DNA from: Porites lobata
Taxonomy: Eukaryota; Cnidaria; Anthozoa; Scleractinia; Poritidae
Length of the DNA: 64,000 nt
Assembly: GCA_942486035.1 (NCBI GenBank)
Contig: CALNXK010000337.1
Coordinates: 218,501 to 282,500 of the forward strand
Reading direction: 5' to 3'
This document shows, in pieces, positions 45,731-59,900 of this stretch. The position numbers were made by a program, and so were the translations under genes. The notes under the pieces were generated by a model that did no database searches, had not been told where the DNA came from, and worked only from the letters and a program-made list of their open reading frames with translations. The first letter of the stretch is position 1, and every line of letters starts with the position of its first letter.

Positions 45731-48700
45731 GGTAACATTTTCGCACTTAACCTCAAGTTGAAGTAGTTTTTTTTTTTAAAAAAAGAAAGAAAAAAAAAAG
45801 AATATTGGCTGCCTCCCCAATTTGCTTAATTCCGGATCAGTGTGAAATTCTTACTGACGCAATTACACACATTATACAAACATGGGAAAATAATTTTATT
45901 CAAAACTGAAATTTCATTTTTAAGTTGTTGAGTTTGAAAGGTTCAGAAAGTTGAAATGATTAGAATAAATTAAAAAAATAATAAAGAAATTTCTCGGCTT
46001 AATGTGTGTCTGTGACGTTCGAAAACATGTTATGAACAATGTAAAAATAAAACATTTTCAGTTGCCATTGACGTTAAAGAAAGTTTGTAAATTGTTTTTT
46101 TTAAATCTTGTTGTTATTTGGCGAATTTTCTCTCACCACCCCCAGCCCATAATCTCTTATTTGAGAGCCTAAAAATTTTCTATTGTCGTCGTTTAGTAAC
46201 TTAGACGAGCAAAGTATTTTTTTGTGCTACGGCTAAACATATAACTAATTAAAATTCCTTTTTTAAGCTCTAAACTTTATTTGTCTCTTTTAAATATCTT
46301 GTCGCTTGCGGTTTGTCACCGTTCGGAAAGATTGCCTAGTCTTAATGAAACAACCCATTAAGTTAACAACTTTTTACATAGAGTTATGATTGACAACCGA
46401 AAGGTAAAATGGTGTTGGTGAAAAGACTGAATAGGTAATTCTAGTCAAATACTTAATAAGGGAAACAGTTTATCGTATTTTTTTAAACTGGTGACTATTG
46501 CTTAATATACTTTCAGCCTTTATGTGCCCTAAGCCTACCGCGATCATTTCCTTTTGCGTGGCTCTTGTTAGTAATTTTGTTGAACAGTTTCAATGTTGTA
46601 AAATATTCCTTTTTATCCAGTATGGGTAAATTCAGTTTTCAGGATTGTACGTGTTACCTATCCTGTATACTTCCAGTTAATTACTGACTGATTGATAGCG
46701 CGTGGGACATGTGTGATGAATGAGACGCATCCTTTAATTCATCTGCATATTTTACAAGTCAATTTGTTTTGAAACATGTTCTGTATACTAAACAGGGCTA
46801 AACTGAAGTTTTTTTCTGATCAATTTCAATAAGAAATACGGAGAAGAAATATTCAATCAGCATTTTTCGATTTTTTTTTCTGTCAAAGAAGTGCAAAAAA
46901 ACGGACGTCGTGAGGGCGCTAAAGATTTAAAACGTTCAAATTCTAAAACAAATAGCCAAATAGGGTGTCTTGCTATTAACATGAACTAGATAAAAATTCA
47001 GGCGCTCTATATATGCCAGTAATTATACTCCCCACTTAAGAGGAGCAGAATCGAAATATACATGTAACGAGGAAGCTACCGCCAGCGATTCGATTCAGTC
47101 AAAGCCTTTCTTCCTCAGACGATTACAAATGGGATCGGTGATCCCATGTAGCTGACGCCTTGAGAGTGATAGCTGTTCTTGGCTACTTCCAAATGTGTTA
47201 ATCTTGGTGACGTAATTAAAAAAAAATCCTTTTAGGTTTTTTTTTTATAAATTTTGTGTTTCGTGTTGAAAATCTTTTTGAAAATTTCGATCATTTGTAT
47301 CACTTTTTATTACCAAAAAGTCTTTTAACCTTTTTTAAATATGATTTCAACCATTGGTCATCGATTCAACCAGTCGACATCAGCTTTTTTAAGTTGTCTG
47401 TTATTTCAGGATTGAAGACAAAATTTCTTCATAACTTTGTCAAAGTGTTTTCGAACCACGATGATTCTCTTTTTCCAAAAAAGGCTCTTTTTGTTAGCCA
47501 ATTATTGGCGCACGAGAAATCACTCACTTATTGCTAAAACAAAAATAGAATATCAGTAACGCCTAATGATGCAGTTTCTCGCCGCCAACGGGCAAACATG
47601 AAAAGCTAAATAACAGCTAACTTACTAAAGCATTGAATTGAGGAGGGTTCGATTTCATAGCTCTTACTTTCTAAAGCAACTTATATAACTTCCACCCTAT
47701 GATGTCTATTAAAATTGTAATGACCTTGCCGGAGGGTTTAACAAAAGAAAAAGAGAAAAAAACTAATAACCAATCAACTACGAACTACTTACTAGTTTTT
47801 ACTTAACTACGTAATTCTGAAAAGTCAATTTATATTGCCTAACGTCAGTGCACATGCGGAAGTCAGTCTAACTGCGCTCTAGCTCCCTCCTCAGCGTCAA
47901 ACGTTGCAGTATTTTTTTTTTCAAGTTTAAACTTCATAAACTCCACCAAATTTATGCGTAATATATTAGACTTTCCGAAAACTACATTATTACGACACCT
48001 CAGTGACGTTTGGTGGTTTAAAAAGCAATTATGAATAGAAGTTAATCGAAAACAAAGATAATCGGGAAAAAGAAAGCCTTCCATCTTCCTCAGATTAAGT
48101 TTAAAAGCTGCAAATTTGCGAATATATAAAGAAGGAGTTTAAAAATGGAAGAGTCGATTATTGTATGAGTTTTCGGTTCTTAGAAGCCTGGAATAAAGAC
48201 TGAACTAAAGTTGTTTTTTTTTTTCACCAGACAAAATCAACGCATCATATGAAATGTGTAATATATTAGCTACCCCATGGGTTATCGATTATTTCATTGC
48301 GTTCGATGTGCCAATTTATAATACAACCGACAAAGGAAATTTTCGCGTACGTCAATAAGAATCATGGCTCACAGTAAAAAAAAGTGATGAAGCAGAGTAT
48401 AATTCCAATCTGTCACCTAAACAATATTCCATTTTAGTTTTTTTGGCCTTAGTTATTTGCTCGCTTTGCGTTTCCCTCAGTCACGCTTTCTTCCTGTGTA
48501 TACTCATGGTGCCCCGTTAACATTTTTTTGAGGTTTCAAACTGGAGCCGGAGCTTTTAAAATGGTGTTTTATACAAGATGTAAGCAGGAGTTGTTGTTGT
48601 TGTCAAAAAAAAAAAAAAAAAGGTCTCCAAACGACGCTATAAAATTGAACTTGAATAATTCGAACACAAAAGTGACCAGTCCTATTTCAAACTATCTTGT

Positions 48701-50345
48701 CACCTCAGGTGCCACAATTTTATTTGTTTTCCGACTTCGACTTTTTCTGCAGCTACTCTTTCTGGATCCATCAATGACGAAAGCATAGTTTTTTAATATA
48801 TCTTTTTTATTTTTTGTCAGTTTTCAGTGTCTTTAAGCGTTGCACAAACTACAACTAGCTGCCAAAATATTCTGAGACACTCAGAACAAAATTTAGTCTG
48901 TTCCAGGCATTCAGATGGTAGAGCGCGGCAAATAATTAGTTGATTGCGAACTCCCTAGTCTCCTCTCGTTTTCTGACTCGTGGGGACGCGCGACGGAACC
49001 ACGAGTTATTGCAGGGACGGTGATATGCAAATGAGTCACTCGCTCACTCGTAGTAGACAGACTTCGTAATTAATGGGATCCGAACTCGAGAGTGCGAAGA
49101 TCTATCGTTGTCCGAAGAAGCACGCGTTCGCCGAAGTCCGAGAGCTTGCATCGTTCGCTGCTCAGACTCAGAGTTTTCTTTGCGGCAAATTTTCTACAAT
49201 ACGGTTAGAGGTCTTACCAAATTTAAGACATGGAGGAGTCTTTCAGATGAGTACGGTGGTTAAATTGGGGATTGGATTTTAAGAGCTTTTGACTCGTCCA
49301 GGCGTTAAACCTGACGAGAGAAGATGAGCATTTGCTCTTCGACTCCGCCGCAAGATCACGGGGGATATATACTGAATTCCGGCTTGTTGGAAAGTCATCT
49401 GAAAGTGACAAAATGTAATGCCATGCCAGTCTTAAGAACCTGTATGAGACGAAAATGGATGTGATTTTGATCATTAATTAGCTTCAAAATTACAGCGGAA
49501 ATCGAGATAACAGAATATATGTTTTGCGTGCTACTTTGCGGACGAGGTTTATCGGCTTTTTGTAAAGCGTAATTATGTTCTTTCATTAATTCATCGCCAT
49601 GGAATGCGTTGAAATTTTTTTTTCTCGGTTAATGCTGCTCTATCATCTTCAAACGGTGGAGGCTCCATGGAAAAGGCATTAAATTAAAGACTTATCGCCA
49701 AATTTGTGTGTCTCGTCAAGCTAAATGTGCCGGGTCGACTCCTTCTCTATACTTTTCTTTTTTTCCTTCTTTCTTTCTTTTTTTCCGTTTCTGTTTTGTT
49801 TTGTTTGCTTATTTGTTTTGTTGTTTTTCTATAAATATATGCCTAAATAACTGTTATTTAATAGACTGCAATAAACAGCAAGAAAAGTATCGTCTTTCCA
49901 AAGAAAAGATAGTATATTAAACATATGGATAAACAATCCGAATTTCTATCATTTCCCACAATTTACTGTGGGAAAACCAGAGTTGAAAACTATCATTTGA
50001 TTATTTGCTAAACATCGTTCCCACGAGTTGACGATAGTCTTTCTTTGATTTCCTCTCGCGTTCCTTTATCGCTCACCGCCTACAATTTAACTCTCTCTAC
50101 ACTGAACGCCTGGAACAGGCTACAGAAAAATCTGCTCTCATTCAGTAAAACCACTGCCGTAGTCAAATATCTGTGGGGTATAAGTTTCACTCCCTCCCTC
50201 TCCTCTGTTCAAATTTTTCCTCCAAATAGGCCACTTCCCAGTTCCAAAAACCCTCACTTTCAAAATAAGGCTAGGTGCACAACCTTTCTTGTGAAAATGA
50301 GTTTTATTTATTTTACTCGCCGGGAAATGGCTTACTGCCATGCAG

Positions 50346-50640
50346 TCACGTGTCAACAGAAGTAATGTTTCTTTGTAGGATTTTTATGCTCTTTCCTATA
50401 AGAATTAAACCTATAACGAAAACTTGCCAATACTCTATTTTCTAACAGTGGCTACTAAAACAAATTCGCGTGCAGTCTACGTGACAGTCACGTGTCAACA
50501 GAAGTAATATTTCTTTGTAGGATTTCTATGCTATTTCCTTTAAGAATTAAACTTAAACATATAATGAAAACTTGCCAATACTCTGTTTTCTAACAGTGGC
50601 CACTAAAACAAGTTCACGTGCAGCCTACGTGATAGTCACG
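50346..50640. repeat. Tandem repeat spanning gene C stop codon
   Basis: Two extra copies of a 142-148-bp unit follow the gene C stop. The unit starts (minus strand) at the last coding residues; the TCACGTGT phrase recurs at 50346, 50488 and 50636, and CTTGCCAATACTCT occurs in both downstream units. Confidence 0.8.
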
Positions 50641-50905
50641 TGTTAACGGGAGTCATGGTTCTTTCCTCGTGCAGGGCATTGTCAATCTTGCTTTTTACTC
50701 CAGCCCATGATCTTAGAGAGGCACTGCTAGGTTCTTTTGTACAGCTTGGTTCATTCGTCACTTTGCTTGACCACAATCCGATTGTATTGCGGTTTTCTTG
50801 AGAGTTTTTCACGCTTTTTGCCGCATTCCTCTTCTGCATTTTTCTGGAGTATGCTGCACGTACGCCGCTGTTTCTCAAAACGTGAAGTATGAAGATGAAC
50901 AAACC
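50636..50905 (-). CDS. Gene C exon: TM7 end and cytoplasmic tail
   Basis: Reads GLFIFILHVLRNSGVRAAYS after a TTTTTAG acceptor, runs 89 codons and stops at TGA (50638-50636). The last residues, ALHEERTMTPVNT, match gene A. The stop-codon region is part of a tandem duplication extending into the 3' flank. Confidence 0.92.
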   Translation of the reverse strand, partial: GLFIFILHVLRNSGVRAAYSRKMQKRNAAKSVKNSQENRNTIGLWSSKVTNEPSCTKEPSSASLRSWAGVKSKIDNALHEERTMTPVNT

Positions 50906-53900
50906 CTAAAAATGTGTGTATCGATAAATAAAAAGAAAGTTAAGTTCCTTCATAAGGGTGAGAGAAAAGAAGAAATGAAAGCAAAATTATAGTCAATGGT
51001 TGATCGCAGTACATGGTATCAGGTACCGCCCACCATCTCTACTATTCTATGTTCTGTCATGTTAATTTTCTCGATCGCTACATTCCTTGACACTACTGTC
51101 AAAGTCTGGAGTAAACTTCGAATGCTTGTGTGGCAAAATATATAGATAAATAAATGAACGAATGAGTGAATTAAAACGGCTTTTTTAGCCACCAAGCTAG
51201 GATTTGATAAAATAATATTTGCTCGCTGTCAGTTAGCCTGAGAAAACAGCGGACATTGTGCGACACCACCACTGGTTTCCCTACGTAATGACGTTGGATA
51301 AACTAGCGGAGCAATTCCATACTGATCACTCGTCACTACCTGGATCTGGGTAGTGCTTCTGATTGGTTAAAATCTGCTTCATCCAATTAGAAGCACTTCC
51401 CAGATGTGGGTTTCTGACACGTCATCAGTATGGACGTTCTTCGCCAAACGTCATTTCTTGGGGAAACCAGTGGTGGCGTCGCGAAATCAGGGCACCCAAC
51501 GGAAAATATCTGTTCGGAAGACGATTTGAGATCTAGAATTTTCGGAACATTTTTTGTAAGATTTCTTGCTTGCCTGCCTCTCCTAGGATTTTCGAACACC
51601 TAAAAAATGGTATAATTGCCCATTTTTAACGGATTTTTACCCTAAAAAGGTCGCCTAAAATTTTCGGGAGCCCTTTTTCTTGCTGAAATTTTTGAAAAGG
51701 TAAGTTTTGATCCCTATAATTTTCGGATCACTAGACTTTCAGCTAGGAAAGCCGAACAGATGAAAAATTTTGAGGGGATAAAAATATGCCTATATCTACC
51801 GTCTAAATACCAAATACGTTTAACAATGCTATGTTTAAGTGGTTTTGAACTATATTCTCTTTGAGTGCCCTTGCGAAATGTTGACTGTTTCCTCAAACTA
51901 CTCAAAAAGTTAACATGTTGGATTTTCTAGTACTATACCTGCAAAGAGTTGAAGATGGTAAAGATGTACTGAAATACGAGTCCAGCATCTGTGACACTTA
52001 GGACACCAAACACCCAGGTCAGTCCCAGAAGAGGAAACAAAACTACGCATGCTTTAACTCCTTGTCGAACTCTTTCCAGATGAGGTGTTTTGTCGGCTTG
52101 CATTCTTAGGATCTCATGAACCACTCGGGCAAGTAAAACTGAGTTTATCTGCGTGGAAACAATGCATGAGAATAAGATATCTTTTAATGGCAGAAACCTT
52201 GGACCCTGTTTCTTTCTTTCTCTCAGGTCTTGAAAATATAACTACAATAAATAAATAAATAAAAATAAATGAATAAATATATAAATGAAAACATAAAATA
52301 TAATCGATAAATAATCGATCAAAGCTCGGACGTATGAAACATCTCAAGCATATCACACTAAGTATGACGTCACAGCCTCCCCTCCACCGCAGCGCTCTAT
52401 CCCACATGTGTTTATTACCCGCAAATGAATGAATAAATGAAATGCCGTGGATAAGAGGACAATAAACGTGTCCTCTTTACAGTATATATTTACATGTTAA
52501 CAGTAAGCTCTGACGTCAGCATGCAAGGGCGGCACTGGTAGCCGCTATCAGTTCATTTATGGGCTTACTGTAATCCACCAAGACTATGATATGAAAGGAA
52601 GCTAAATAGTCTGGTTTTCTTTTTTCGACATGAACCGTTATTAATTTCAGTTTCACGTCTTACATTTTCATGGCAAATATTTGATGATTATATCAATTTT
52701 TAATCAGTTACAGATGAGCCTCAATATTCTGTAAGCAATCATTTTTTAACTTGTTCTCTTAACAAACTTATTCACTTATGGAACATTTTCACTTTCTTAC
52801 TTACCGTGCAAACTAAGAGAACAGGCGCAACAAACGTCCAGATAAGGTTATTTTTGAAGGAAACCCAGCAACTGAAAAAAATAAAGAAAATCAAGTTGTT
52901 ACTAAGGAAGGATTGCTTGATAAAACTTGACGGTTAAAATTGAAAATGTTGAAGAAAAAGCCTACGAAGATTTTCAGTTGTTTGAAAACCAATTATTTGG
53001 GCCTGTAACACGAACGTACTCATAATAATTCCTCTGAAAGAGGCAGTTTGGGCAAATTTCATAAGCAACTTTGCAATAAATAAATAAATAAATAAATAAA
53101 AAATGGTCATAAAAAAATAAACATATTCTTGAAACCTCCAAGTTTTTCTTGCTCCGTTTTGTTCGGTAGTATTAAGATCTGGTTTGTTTACTTACAAATG
53201 ATCATGAACATAGCTTTCTATCCCGCCATCTTGAATGGAAGCAATCACGATCGATAAAACCACAATCAAAAGGGAGAGGCCTAAGGTTTGATTGAAAAAA
53301 ATTGACGTTTTTACGTCAGATACGTCAGTATAGCACTCTTATGAGAACTGTGGTGTTGAGAAGTGAGTGTACAAATTCCTCTAAATAGCAAGTCTCAATT
53401 GCAAGTCCTTGTAAATACGTAAGGAAAGTAACTAGATAAACCAGGAATCAATTGACCACTCCAGAAAATACCATAACATACCATAATGCTCTTTTTGTTC
53501 GTCGCCCCAAAATTTTGCATAAGCATTGTCTTCAGTTTCTCTTTTAGAATGGCCCCAAGAGAAACTGAAAACAATTCTTATGCAAAATTTTGGGGTGACA
53601 AACATAGAGCATTATGGTAAGTTATGGTAATTTTGGAGTGGTCAATTAACGAAATGCTTTTGATCCCGGAAGGGACTTACAAGTCAAGACCTCTTGACTA
53701 GATCTACCAACGGTCCATTTTCTGTCCGTAAGTTTTTGCTTTAATACTTACCCCAGGCCACTCCATAGAACAAGCACAATCTGATGACCGTATTGAACAC
53801 TTTGACAACCATCAGATACAGATAAACACCCTCAAATAACATCCAAGCAAATCCCACCAGATAGAAGTAATGAATCATGGCTGCTACAAACACACACAAT

Positions 53901-56900
53901 TCCTATAAAGAAACGGGATTCACCGTCATCATCTCAGTCCATAAACGGCACGCTTTTCATTAACCTCCCCCCACAAAAAATAAATGATTAAAAGTAAAAA
54001 ATAAAATAATAATGATAATAAAAAACTCTCTTAATGCAATGCAAACAAACCAAAGATACTAAGGAGAACTAAAGAGCAATCGACCACTGAGCCACATTTT
54101 TTTAGCACATTTGCGTAAAATCGAGCTCATGGGAATGCCAGCTAATGATATTAAGTTATTAAAAACTCAACTCTTTTACATCCAAAAGTCTTTCATTTGT
54201 GATTTTTCTTTTTAAATGTTTTGGCGATCAATTTATCATCCAAGCCGACAAAATGGTCATTATTTCTTCATCTTTCAGATTAACTTACATCTTTAGCTTA
54301 CCTTAACTTCTGTGGCATCAATTCCAGCAAGAAACGTAATTTGTGCTATCGCTATGGCGACCACAAGGTTAAAGCGGATTTGAGTTTGGTCTTCTTTCAA
54401 ATCCCTGAACGAGGCAAAAAATAATTGAACATCGTTGACATGATATTTTTTTCAGAGTGGGAAAATCCCATCTTAAGGTGCTTCTGCTTCTTCTTAATTT
54501 AAAAAACATAAATGAACGTCTGACAAGCTAATACAGAGCCTAATTGCACTTCGAGGGGTTGTGAAGAGGGCGGCTGACTCCCCGTTCCTCTCCCTTGTGG
54601 TTTTGTTATTGTCATAATTTTTCATTTACTAAGTATTAAGATTCAATGCAAATAGTTTAGAAACAAAGCACGTCTTAATATGCTATGGTTAAACATTTGG
54701 TGCTGAAAAATCTGTTGAAAGCGCTCGTTGGACAATAAATTTCTTACAGCCCCATGTTTTTATGTTGAACGTCTGGTCTGTTCCAGCGCTTACTGCTTGC
54801 ATGTTGCAGGCGACAATCTTGGTTTCACTCTTCCCCAGGTTATACTTGGTGCATTTGAAACCAAGATGCGTGAGTTAAAAACGCTTACCTCGACCTTGAT
54901 CATTCCGGATATCACAAAAACCAAATCTAAATGTCTGAGCTCTTTTATGACGGTATATTATTTGTAACTCACATGAGGACGCAATATGCAACAGCGGTGA
55001 GTGCTTCTCCGATAAGCGACAGAGCACACCCAACGTAAGTAATGACTTTCAATGCCACCTGATGATCTGCTGGAACCTGTTGGAAAATAGTTTAAAAAGT
55101 GTTTGCAAATACGCCAAATCAATAAAGACAAATTTTGGCAAGAGTCAGGGCCCCTTATTATTTTGCAAAGAAGTACTCTCAATGGCGAAAATAGGAACGG
55201 CCTCCTTATTACTCGAGTCACTACCGCTATAAGTGACAATGTGAAAAAGGGTTCATGGCGCCCCGATTGTAGATGCTCCCCTTATTCATTTTCACATTCA
55301 TGGTACAGTAAAAACCCGCGAGTAAGAACCTGTATTTTCCCAATTTAGCCCAAACAGGTTCTTACATAAATGGTATAATTAGCAACCTTGTCCCCTGGAC
55401 TATTCCCTTAAGGGAAAAGCCCTGGGGATGAGGTTGTATAATTAAGTTCCTATTTCCTGAAGAAAAAAATACACTGAACATTTAGAGGTATTCAGTTTAT
55501 TCTTTATATCAAATCTGCACATTAAATTAAAATTTATGTAAAAATCAATTTAAGAAGAACAACTGAAGCAGTGACAACATGAATTTTATTGTAATTTTAC
55601 ATGTTTCGTAATGCCTTGTCTCAGCTCCAACAGTTGATTAAACTCTTATGCAATAATATCGTTTAAATAACAGTTTGTAGCTCAACTATAGATTGAAATT
55701 TTTGAAATTTATGGAAGATATCTATATTTTCACATCTACCTCTCTGGAAATCTGCGATAAGTCAGAGAGAGCATAGCTATAAATCGCAGGTACTACATCT
55801 GATCCAGCGCTGGAGCGATAAATCCTGCGGTACATCAACCATGGAAACGCAACAACAGCAAAGCAATGTATGGAAATTGAGAGAATTTTTTTATAGAACC
55901 TGTTTCACATTTTGGGCTAAAAAGGTTCTTGAGATGGGGCCTAACTAGGAAACACAACAACAACAAAGCAATGTATGGAAATTGAGAGAATTTTGTACAG
56001 AAGCTGTTTCGCATTTTAGGCTGAACAGGTTTTTGTGTAGAGGGGGCCTGACTAGGAAACACAGCAACAACAACAAAGCAATGTATGGAAATTGAGAGAA
56101 TTTTTTTATAGAACCTGTTTCACATTTTGGGCTAAAAAGGTTCTTGAGATGGGGCCTAACTAGGAAACACAACAACAACAAAGCAATGTATGGAGATTGA
56201 GAGAATTTTGTACAGAACCTGTTTCGCATTTTAGGCTGAACAGGTTTTTGTGTAGAGGGGGCCTGACTAGGAAACACAGCAACAACAACAAAGCAATGTA
56301 TGGAAATTGAGGGAATTTTTTAGAGAACCTGTTTCGCATTTTAGGCTAAACAGGTTTTTGTGTAGAGGGGGCCTAACTAGGAAACACAACAACAACAACA
56401 AAGCAATGTATGGAAATTGAGAGAATTTTTTAGAGAACCTGTCTCGCATTTTAGGCTAAACAGGTTTTTGTGTAGAGGGGGCCTAACTAGGAAACACAAC
56501 AACAACAACAAAGCAATGTATGGAAATTGAGAGAATTTTTTGTAGAAGCTGTTTCACATTTTAGGCTAAACAGGTTCTTATATATGTAGGGGGGCGGGGG
56601 GGGGGTAACGAGGAAACACAACAACAACAAAGCAATGTATGGAAATTGGGAGAAATTTTATAGAGCCTGTTTCACATTTTAGGCTAAACAGGTGCTTGTG
56701 TAGAGGTGGCGTAACTAGCAAATTTTAGCCTAACAGGTTCTTAAAATCTCGGTTCTTACTCGCGGGTTGCTGTTGTATTGGGACATGCGGAAAACAAGTC
56801 AAAAAGCTGCTCCAACTAACCTCATTGTCTGCTCCAACGCGCATAAGAACAGCAAAGTTTGTAAGGTGGTTACACGTGCATGTGATTTCCGTTTTGGTTC

Positions 56901-59900
56901 TATTGACCATTGAACATCCTTTGCTTGACCAAGAACCGCTGAAATTTGATCTGCAATAATATAGTTCCTGAGTATGACTCTGCTTTAAGACCTTAAAGGG
57001 CAGCATTTTGTCAACCCTAGTCGTCATAGCGAGATATTACTTGTCCACTCTACAAAAACTATGAATCACCTCATACTAATAACCCCTGATGTTGGTAAGT
57101 CCTTCTAGTTGCTTACTGAAAAATTCTGTCGCACTTACTTGGCAGTAAAATCCCAGAAGACACAATGCGGCTCTAATCCCTTAAGAAAGACATTTAAAGT
57201 TTCAGGTAAGAAAACACTAATAAAATTAAGGAAAGGTGAATAACTTGTCGGCGTCGTAAATGTTTTTATACCCGGTATCACGTACAATCAGAACAGATAA
57301 GAAAGTAAGTGCATAATTTTACAACGTCTTTACAGAACATATCGTATCGAGTTCCGTATTTTTAAGCGACTATCGGTCAGTGAGTTTTCTTTGATTTCAA
57401 AGTGTTGCAGGGCAATGAAGAAAAAATATCAAGAAAATCCTAAAACAGCACAAGCAATCATAAACCAATCCTTGCTAAGCTATAGCAGTTAGCATGTCCA
57501 TCTGTATACCAGGTAGTATTTTTGATCACATAAATTAACTTACAACAAAGTGGACATACCTCTTCGTAACGGAATACAACTGTTACGTTTTTCTGAAGGA
57601 CGTCGTCTTGGGGCCTGGGATCTACTGTGCTGCCTATTATATTACTTAGCGTGAAGTTCGTGATATTTTTACTGTTAGAAAATAAAATAAATAAATGAAT
57701 AAATGAATAAATTTTATTTAATTCAATTTAATTTAATTTTAAAGAATTTGTATAACTATAAAATATTCAAAAGCGCTTTACTTTAGGTTACAATTAAAAG
57801 CTGAAATTAAATGAATAAATAAATAAATGAAGAGAAACGTATGATTACAATGTTGTAGAAATCCCTCTGGAAAATTTCAGTGTAATGACTTTAAAGCAGC
57901 GGCTGAAAAGCTCAGGTCACACACGACTTCTCCCTTTAAGTTTCACTGCTATATTTTTCTTCGTGAAAATATTAGTCTGATAATCAGTTCGAACGGAGTT
58001 AGAGCAAAATATTTCTTTCATTCCTCTTAAGTGTCTCTCAACCCTTGACGTAATAATTATTATCCTTTTTAGAGTTTCTGAACCCTCAAATATATGTAAG
58101 AGATGAAAAAGTTATCGGTCGTTCCGATACAAAATTGTCGCGATTTGAAGTCGTTTCAATATGAGTTTATTCAGTCGAGTTGTAAATAGTTTCCGGTACT
58201 TGGTTTAAAGAACGCAGAATGTTCACCCAAACTGATTTTTTGTTCACGCGCAAACTATACTTCTTGAAGGCACTGGAATTTTTGCGTAGTTTCAATGTTT
58301 GAGGTCGTTGTATAGAAACGACTTGTATCGATACCGATCGATGAAAAGCCCGGTAAACCTTACCCGTTTAAGTCAATTCTTTTTTCGCCAGGTATCCACT
58401 GGTTGATTTCCCCGTCAAAAAGTGTGCATACGGTGACAGCGTCTGAGATAAGAACAAAGTGTAGATCAAGAAGCCCGCCTCAACCTATGGCCAGTGATCA
58501 TTATTTTCGTGTAATTTTAGAACATTTTTAAGAATTTGTATATTAATTCTGAACAGCCTTGTTGGAAAGAAATAATAACATTATATTAGTAAAATCCAGC
58601 TAGTGGTCTATTAAAAATGCTGCATCCTGATTGGTTGAGCTACTACTAGGCCATATGCTTTATTATATCCATACTGAGAAATAGTCACCAAACAGCTATG
58701 TCGTAAATTTTCGTACGCAAATTAGTTCTAGCCAATCAGAGGAGCGAACGATAGTTTTCATACGTGAAAAACTTGATACGTCCAATCATAATTGCGAACG
58801 ATGTTTTTTCACGTGTAAGAAAAATGATACGTCCAATCAGAAGCCACAGAGGTGTGTGAGTTTCGCGCCAAAATTCCCGCCTTTTCTTGCAGCTTGCTGA
58901 GCGCCGCTTCGCACACATTCAACGAGAAAAGTTTTTCTCAAAGAGTTTTTTCTCGCTAAAAAAGTGAAAAACATTTCAGAAATGGAGTGTAATAGTTTTG
59001 TTTGTTTCACTGTCGATAAAGAAAACGGTAGAGAGCCGGCGAAACAACAGCGGAAAGGGATGAACCGAACGAGACGTAAGCTTTTGTTGTGCTTTTTGTC
59101 GGAGCTCCTTTCCTTTCATTTAAGCTTAAGCTTATATTGAAACCGGCCATTTTACTTAAATTCACTCATTTTCAATTGTGCATTGAGAACAAACAGTTAC
59201 GATTAGTTATAGTTCTTGGATTACCTCATATCCTCACCGTCAACGTTTTTACTAAAAAGCTGATACTTCGTTTTCGTTGTCATTTTGCGGTAAGTGTGTA
59301 GCGGTAAATTTTAGGATTTTTGAAAGATTTAAAATAAAAAGGCCGCCAAAATAATGAGTGTCTCCGTATGTATATAATAAATACAATACCACATGGAAAG
59401 TGCTTTGTACGGTATTCAAGCGCTCGTTGTTTTTGTATCAGAAATCTTACTCTTTCGCTGCGCTCACTCGTTCGATTTCTGATACGTCAACAACTCATGG
59501 GTAAATACCGTACACCAGCACTTTCCATGAAGTATTCTCTATATAGTCCAGGCCACTAGTAGCGAAAAGCGCCGGCTTTGAAAACCAAAACAATGGCGGC
59601 TGAATCGCGTTTCGCTAGCTAATAAAGTTGTTAAAAAAAATTATTCCTCTCCCTCTCATGGCCTCTGAGTCAATAACCCATTCGGCCTTCGGCCTCATGG
59701 GCTGTTGACTCAGACCTCACTCGGGCTCAACGAATAATTGTTAAATATATTTTTATTTATTATATGTTATTTAGCCATTTAAGGTGCACTGTATTCAAAA
59801 TTAAGTAATGACGCTTTACCTTGTCCTTTTAAGTTTTCCGAAGGAATAATAATACTCTCTGTTCCATCGCTTTTAGAGCAAGCGACTGGGTTCGTATTGT

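Larger units (their letters stand above)
40646..50635. other. Intergenic region between genes B and C
   Basis: No receptor exons or other recognised genes. It should contain the gene B promoter just above 40645. The main contents are the MITE at 42362-42597, the nested 3-kb element at 42676-45730, AT-rich sequence at 45.8-48.9 kb, an unassigned GC-richer stretch at 48.9-49.4 kb, and the 3' tandem repeat of gene C. Confidence 0.5.

Noticed and set aside
48905..48960. tRNA-like A-box phrase GATGGTAGAGCGCGG
   Set aside because: The downstream B box is poor and no cloverleaf forms; too weak even for a SINE call.
49073..49282. 69-codon plus frame in a GC-richer stretch
   Set aside because: Looks partly protein-like, but no domain, no flanking exons and no partner; could be repeat-derived.
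55835..56449. Repeated frames with FSQFPYIALLLL-like peptides
   Set aside because: Products of the 110-bp tandem repeat; the frame persists only because the unit is nearly a multiple of three in places.
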